A DNA stretch of 64,000 nt from Siccirubricoccus phaeus (GTDB lineage: Bacteria > Pseudomonadota > Alphaproteobacteria > Acetobacterales > Acetobacteraceae), in assembly GCF_008360935.1 (NCBI RefSeq), contig NZ_SRXO01000002.1:248001-312000 (forward strand), read 5' to 3'. The position numbers and the translations under genes were made by a program. The notes below the pieces were generated by a model. That model saw only the letters and a program-made list of their open reading frames with translations, had not been told where the DNA came from and searched no databases. This document shows, piece after piece, positions 61,823 to 64,000 of the stretch (the first letter of the stretch is position 1; each line of letters starts with the position of its first letter).

Positions 61823-62041
61823 TGTCCCGATTCTGAAGTCCTGCGGACTTCGTTCTCGGGCCACTAGCTTGTGTTTTCAGTGGCCTGCTTGTCCGCTGCG
61901 TTCGCTGGAAATCCAGCGAACTCGCGGGCAGGACACTGGAGCGGGATCGGTTGAGCTGCGCTCACCCGCCCCGCTCTAGCTCATTGTTCGGTCGCGTGAT
62001 TCACGGTTTCGGTCGATTCGACCTCAACCGATCACGCTCTA
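61819..62041. repeat. CTAG-bounded repeats, family 2 then family 1 (copy R5)
   Basis: The family 2 unit (61819-61939) starts CTAGTGTCCCGATTC and provides the stop codon of the upstream gene. It is followed by an uninterrupted family 1 unit (61936-62041), with CTGG at the junction in place of CTAG and a single CTAG at 61976-61979 where R4 carries its 63-nt insertion. Confidence 0.9.
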
Positions 62042-62043
62042 AC

Positions 62044-62140
62044 GCTCCCCACGCCGCCGCTGCGCGGCGCCGCGGGGCCCCTGGAGTTGCTGTGCTCCCT
62101 CGGCCTCTCACAGCCTGCCGCGGCAGGACATGGGCGGCGC
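62044..62140. repeat. CCGCGGCTTTGCCGCGG-type element, copy D4 (inverted)
   Basis: Read on the minus strand: GCCGCCCATGTCCTGCCGCGG, CAGGCTGTGAGAGGC, CTCCAGGGGCCCCGCGGCG and CGGCGTGGGGAGC. It directly abuts the R5 repeats and lies just downstream of the stop of the lytic transglycosylase. Confidence 0.65.
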
Positions 62141-62146
62141 TTGCGC

Positions 62147-62902
62147 CTACAGCCGTCGGGCGCCGGCGATGGGGGTGCGGCCGGCCAGCGGGATGGGCAA
62201 GGCACGATAGGCGGCCAGGCCGCGCCCCACCGTGCCAGGGGCGGCGGGGGTGAGCGCCGCCCGGTCGGCGCCGTTGGAAAGCATGAAGCCGCCGCTGCCC
62301 GGGATGGGCGCCGCCGGCGCAGGCTGCGGGCGCAGCGCCGCCATGGCGGTGGCCGGGGCCTCCGGCGTCCCTTGTTCGGCCAGCAGCGCCGCCGTCACCC
62401 GGGTGCGATAGGCGCTGGCGAAATCCGGCGTCTGGGAATGGTAGTGGCTGGCACTCACCATCCAGTCGCCGCGGGCCGCCTGCAGCTCGATCAGGAAGCG
62501 GGCGGCGTAGCGGGCATTGGCCAGGGGGTCGAAGGCCTCCTCCAGGCTGGCGAAGGCGTTGGGGTGGTGGCGGAGGTTGATCTGCAGGCAGCCCACATCG
62601 ATGGACCGCACCCCCTGGGCCTGGAGCTGCCGCACCGCGGCAATGGCTGCCGGCTTGTCCGGGAAAAAACTGCCGCGCCCCTCCGCATTGATGGTCCAGG
62701 GCCAGGGGTGGAAGGCGCCGCTTTCGGGGTCCCGCCGGCCGCTTTCCACGCGCCCGATGGCCGCCAGCAGCCGCGGCGGGAGGTTGGCCTCGCGTTCCAC
62801 GGTGGCGATGGCGGCGCGGCAGAGCTGGCCCTGCTCCACATTCTGCGCCATGGCGGGCCAAGCGAGGGCCAGGGCGAGCAGCAGCAGGGGCAGGGCGGGC
62901 AT
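62147..62902 (-). CDS. Lytic transglycosylase (SLT domain)
   Basis: Encodes 251 residues from ATG 62902, preceded by GGGGAGGAGGCCCCCGCC. The signal peptide is MPALPLLLLALALAWPAMAQ. The SLT domain carries the catalytic Glu in LLAAIGRVESGRRDP near 51, DVGCLQINLRHHPNAF near 104, and NARYAARFLIELQAARGDWM near 130. The C-terminal ~85 residues are Ala/Pro-rich with no known domain. The enzyme cleaves peptidoglycan glycan strands in the periplasm with 1,6-anhydro product formation. The frame is open upstream of the start through a GC-rich repeat, which I exclude. Confidence 0.9.
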   Translation of the reverse strand: MPALPLLLLALALAWPAMAQNVEQGQLCRAAIATVEREANLPPRLLAAIGRVESGRRDPESGAFHPWPWTINAEGRGSFFPDKPAAIAAVRQLQAQGVRSIDVGCLQINLRHHPNAFASLEEAFDPLANARYAARFLIELQAARGDWMVSASHYHSQTPDFASAYRTRVTAALLAEQGTPEAPATAMAALRPQPAPAAPIPGSGGFMLSNGADRAALTPAAPGTVGRGLAAYRALPIPLAGRTPIAGARRL

Positions 62903-62961
62903 GGCGGGGGCCTCCTCCCCGGCCGGCATGGCGGGGCGGAGGGGAAGCGCAACGGGCGTGC

Positions 62962-63150
62962 CAGGCGGGGGCTCCGCCCCCGACACCCCCGGCAGAGGGC
63001 GCTGCCCTCTGCACTCCCGCCGGGGCCAGGACCTGGCCCCGGACCCCGGTCCGAGTTTCAGACCCGTGGGTTGAACCTGCCGACTCGAGGCGGTTGGCGG
63101 CGGTGCCGCCAACGGGCAGCGCCCCCGCCGGAGTATGAGGGGCGAAGCCC
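62962..63150. repeat. GGGGCTCCGCCCC repeat, copy E3
   Basis: GGGGGCTCCGCCCCC, GGCAGAGGGCGCTGCCCTCTGC, CCGGGGCCAGGACCTGGCCCCGG and GGACCCCGGTCCGAGTTT align with E1, and GTGGGTTGAACCTGC matches the outer part of E2. It fills the 256-bp gap between the nitroreductase and the lytic transglycosylase on the minus strand. Confidence 0.75.
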
Positions 63151-63158
63151 TAGCTGCC

Positions 63159-63620
63159 TCAATTCACTGGGTCGAGCAGCACCACCGGGATCTCGCGTTC
63201 CGTCTTCTTCGCGTAATCCGCATAGGGCGGCCAGAATTTCAGCGCCTTCTCCCACAGCTTCGCGCGTTCCGGCCCGGTGACGGTGCGGGCGCGGACGGGG
63301 ATGCGGCGCGTGCCCACCTGCACCTCCGCCAGCGGGTTCGCCAGCAGGTTCTTGTACCAGCCGGGATGGTCCGGCGCCCCGCCCTTGGAGGCGACGATGA
63401 TGAAGCTGTCGCCTTCGGTGCCGTAATAGAGCGGGAAGAGGTATTTCTCCCCGGATTTGCGCCCGGTGGTGATCAGCAGCAGGGCCGGAACGGTGATGGG
63501 CTGCCCGTCCGGCAGCTTCGCATCGTACATATGACCATCCGTGCCGCCGCTGGAGAGGTAGCGGTGGACATGGTCCAGCATCCATTGCGGCAGGTTCGGG
63601 GCGATCTTGGCGTCCGACAT
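63159..63620 (-). CDS. Deazaflavin-dependent nitroreductase family protein (DDN/F420-type)
   Basis: Encodes 153 residues from ATG 63620 after GAAGGAGAGAAGGCC. The family core is LLITTGRKSGEKYLFPLYYG near 48, then DSFIIVASKGGAPDHPGWYK near 71 and NLLANPLAEVQVGTRRIPVR near 91. These split-barrel proteins bind F420 in actinobacteria. Alphaproteobacterial members may use F420 where it is made, or another deazaflavin/flavin. The substrate is unknown. There is no obvious partner in the window. Confidence 0.85.
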   Translation of the reverse strand: MSDAKIAPNLPQWMLDHVHRYLSSGGTDGHMYDAKLPDGQPITVPALLLITTGRKSGEKYLFPLYYGTEGDSFIIVASKGGAPDHPGWYKNLLANPLAEVQVGTRRIPVRARTVTGPERAKLWEKALKFWPPYADYAKKTEREIPVVLLDPVN

Positions 63621-63710
63621 GGCCTTCTCTCCTTCCTGTTGGAGGCTAGCATGTGGGTTGCCCGCGCCGCGCGGAAAGGCGGCCCCCCGCCGCACGGCCT
63701 GAGGCCGCCC

Positions 63711-63811
63711 GTTGCCCTGCCGCGGCTTTGCCGCGGCAGGCTGTGCGAGGCTTCCGTTACCAAGCGCCTCCGGAGCCCCATGAAGCTGCGCCAGCAGCTT
63801 CGTGGGGAGAG
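63711..63811. repeat. CCGCGGCTTTGCCGCGG element, copy D5
   Basis: CCTGCCGCGG-CTTTG-CCGCGGCAGG (63716-63740) is a perfect 10-bp hairpin, followed by CTGTGCGAGGCTTCC, CTCCGGAGCCCC and CAGCTTCGTGGGGAGAG. It ends at the stop codon of the minus-strand gene at 63812. Confidence 0.75.
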
Positions 63812-64000
63812 TCAGTACCCCCGCCCCGGATCGACCTGGTGCAAGGGCGGCTCGCCGCGGAGGACGCGGCGGATGCTCTCCGCCACGTCGCGGGCGGCGC
63901 TGTCCGGCACGGTTATGCTGGCGAGGTGCGGGGTGATCAGCACATTCTCCATGCGCCAGAGCGGGTGACCCTCCGGCAGCGGCTCCTGGTTGAAGACGTC
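63812..64000 (-). CDS. 2-hydroxyacid dehydrogenase, C-terminal end only
   Basis: The last 62 residues of a D-isomer-specific 2-hydroxyacid dehydrogenase continue beyond the right edge. DVFNQEPLPEGHPLWRMENV includes the catalytic Glu region, and LITPHLASITVPDSAARDVA includes the catalytic His. It matches the same region of the GhrA-like protein at 22107-23057 (FEPEPLPSEHPLW, TAHVAS). The N-terminal part and start are outside the window. Confidence 0.85.
   Translation of the reverse strand, partial: DVFNQEPLPEGHPLWRMENVLITPHLASITVPDSAARDVAESIRRVLRGEPPLHQVDPGRGY

Noticed and set aside
62903-63112. Longer start for the lytic transglycosylase
   Set aside because: The extension encodes a GGGGCTCCGCCCC repeat; ATG 62902 has a strong ribosome binding site and begins a normal signal peptide.

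Overview
The window is about 70% GC, densely coding, and reads as chromosome of an Acetobacteraceae-type alphaproteobacterium, with Roseomonas and its relatives the best guess. That guess rests on the GC content, the many ABC and Bug-type (tripartite tricarboxylate) solute receptors, long runs of genes joined by 4-bp ATGA/GTGA overlaps, and intergenic GC-rich repeats. I see no rRNA, tRNA, CRISPR array, prophage or transposase.

Layout. 1-6.4 kb: clpA, an AhpD-like protein, a Nudix hydrolase, then a DeoR/GlpR repressor and glpD with a clear palindromic operator between them. 6.4-12.9 kb (minus strand): one operon running SDR, 2-oxoglutarate dioxygenase, periplasmic binding protein, livH, livM, livG, livF. 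13.1-18.1 kb (plus strand, divergent): an amidohydrolase followed by a three-subunit molybdenum hydroxylase, behind a near-consensus sigma-54 promoter. The two divergent operons look like one catabolic locus for an imported nitrogen-containing compound (inference). 18.2-20.8 kb: a GT2 glycosyltransferase and a PuuB/DadA-like oxidase. 20.9-36.5 kb: a long plus-strand run holding a spermidine/putrescine-type ABC importer and a dipeptide-type ABC importer, interleaved with a hydroxyacid dehydrogenase, two class II aldolase-fold proteins and two amidohydrolases. 36.5-45 kb: an RTX-like protein, an iron alcohol dehydrogenase, a GST, an EAL protein, a DUF1028 protein, a Bug receptor, a Nudix hydrolase and a HAD dehalogenase. 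45-55 kb: small-acid metabolism with three more Bug receptors (one frameshifted), an isocitrate-lyase-family enzyme, an Ldh-family dehydrogenase, an FAH-family hydrolase, a TauD-like dioxygenase, a DadA-like oxidase and a DsbA-fold protein. 55-60 kb: two overlapping surface-glycan glycosyltransferase genes. 60-64 kb: a tandem NIPSNAP protein, an AapJ-like receptor, a lytic transglycosylase, a deazaflavin-type nitroreductase and the 3' end of a hydroxyacid dehydrogenase.

The least expected content is between the genes. Several families of structured repeats recur. (i) Modular palindromes are bounded by CTAG, stack on one another, and in two places supply the stop codon of a neighbouring gene. 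A 63-nt module interrupts one copy exactly at CTAG, while the copy at 61.9 kb is uninterrupted. (ii) A long palindrome is present twice (9.8 and 45.2 kb). Its stem shows compensatory base-pair changes and its interior is inverted relative to its flanks. (iii) CCGCGGCTTTGCCGCGG hairpin elements lie next to gene ends. (iv) GGGGCTCCGCCCC elements have apparently been read into the C-terminus of GlpD, and another GC-rich repeat into the N-terminus of a DppF-type ATPase.

All functions are read from sequence motifs and family knowledge; no database search was possible.
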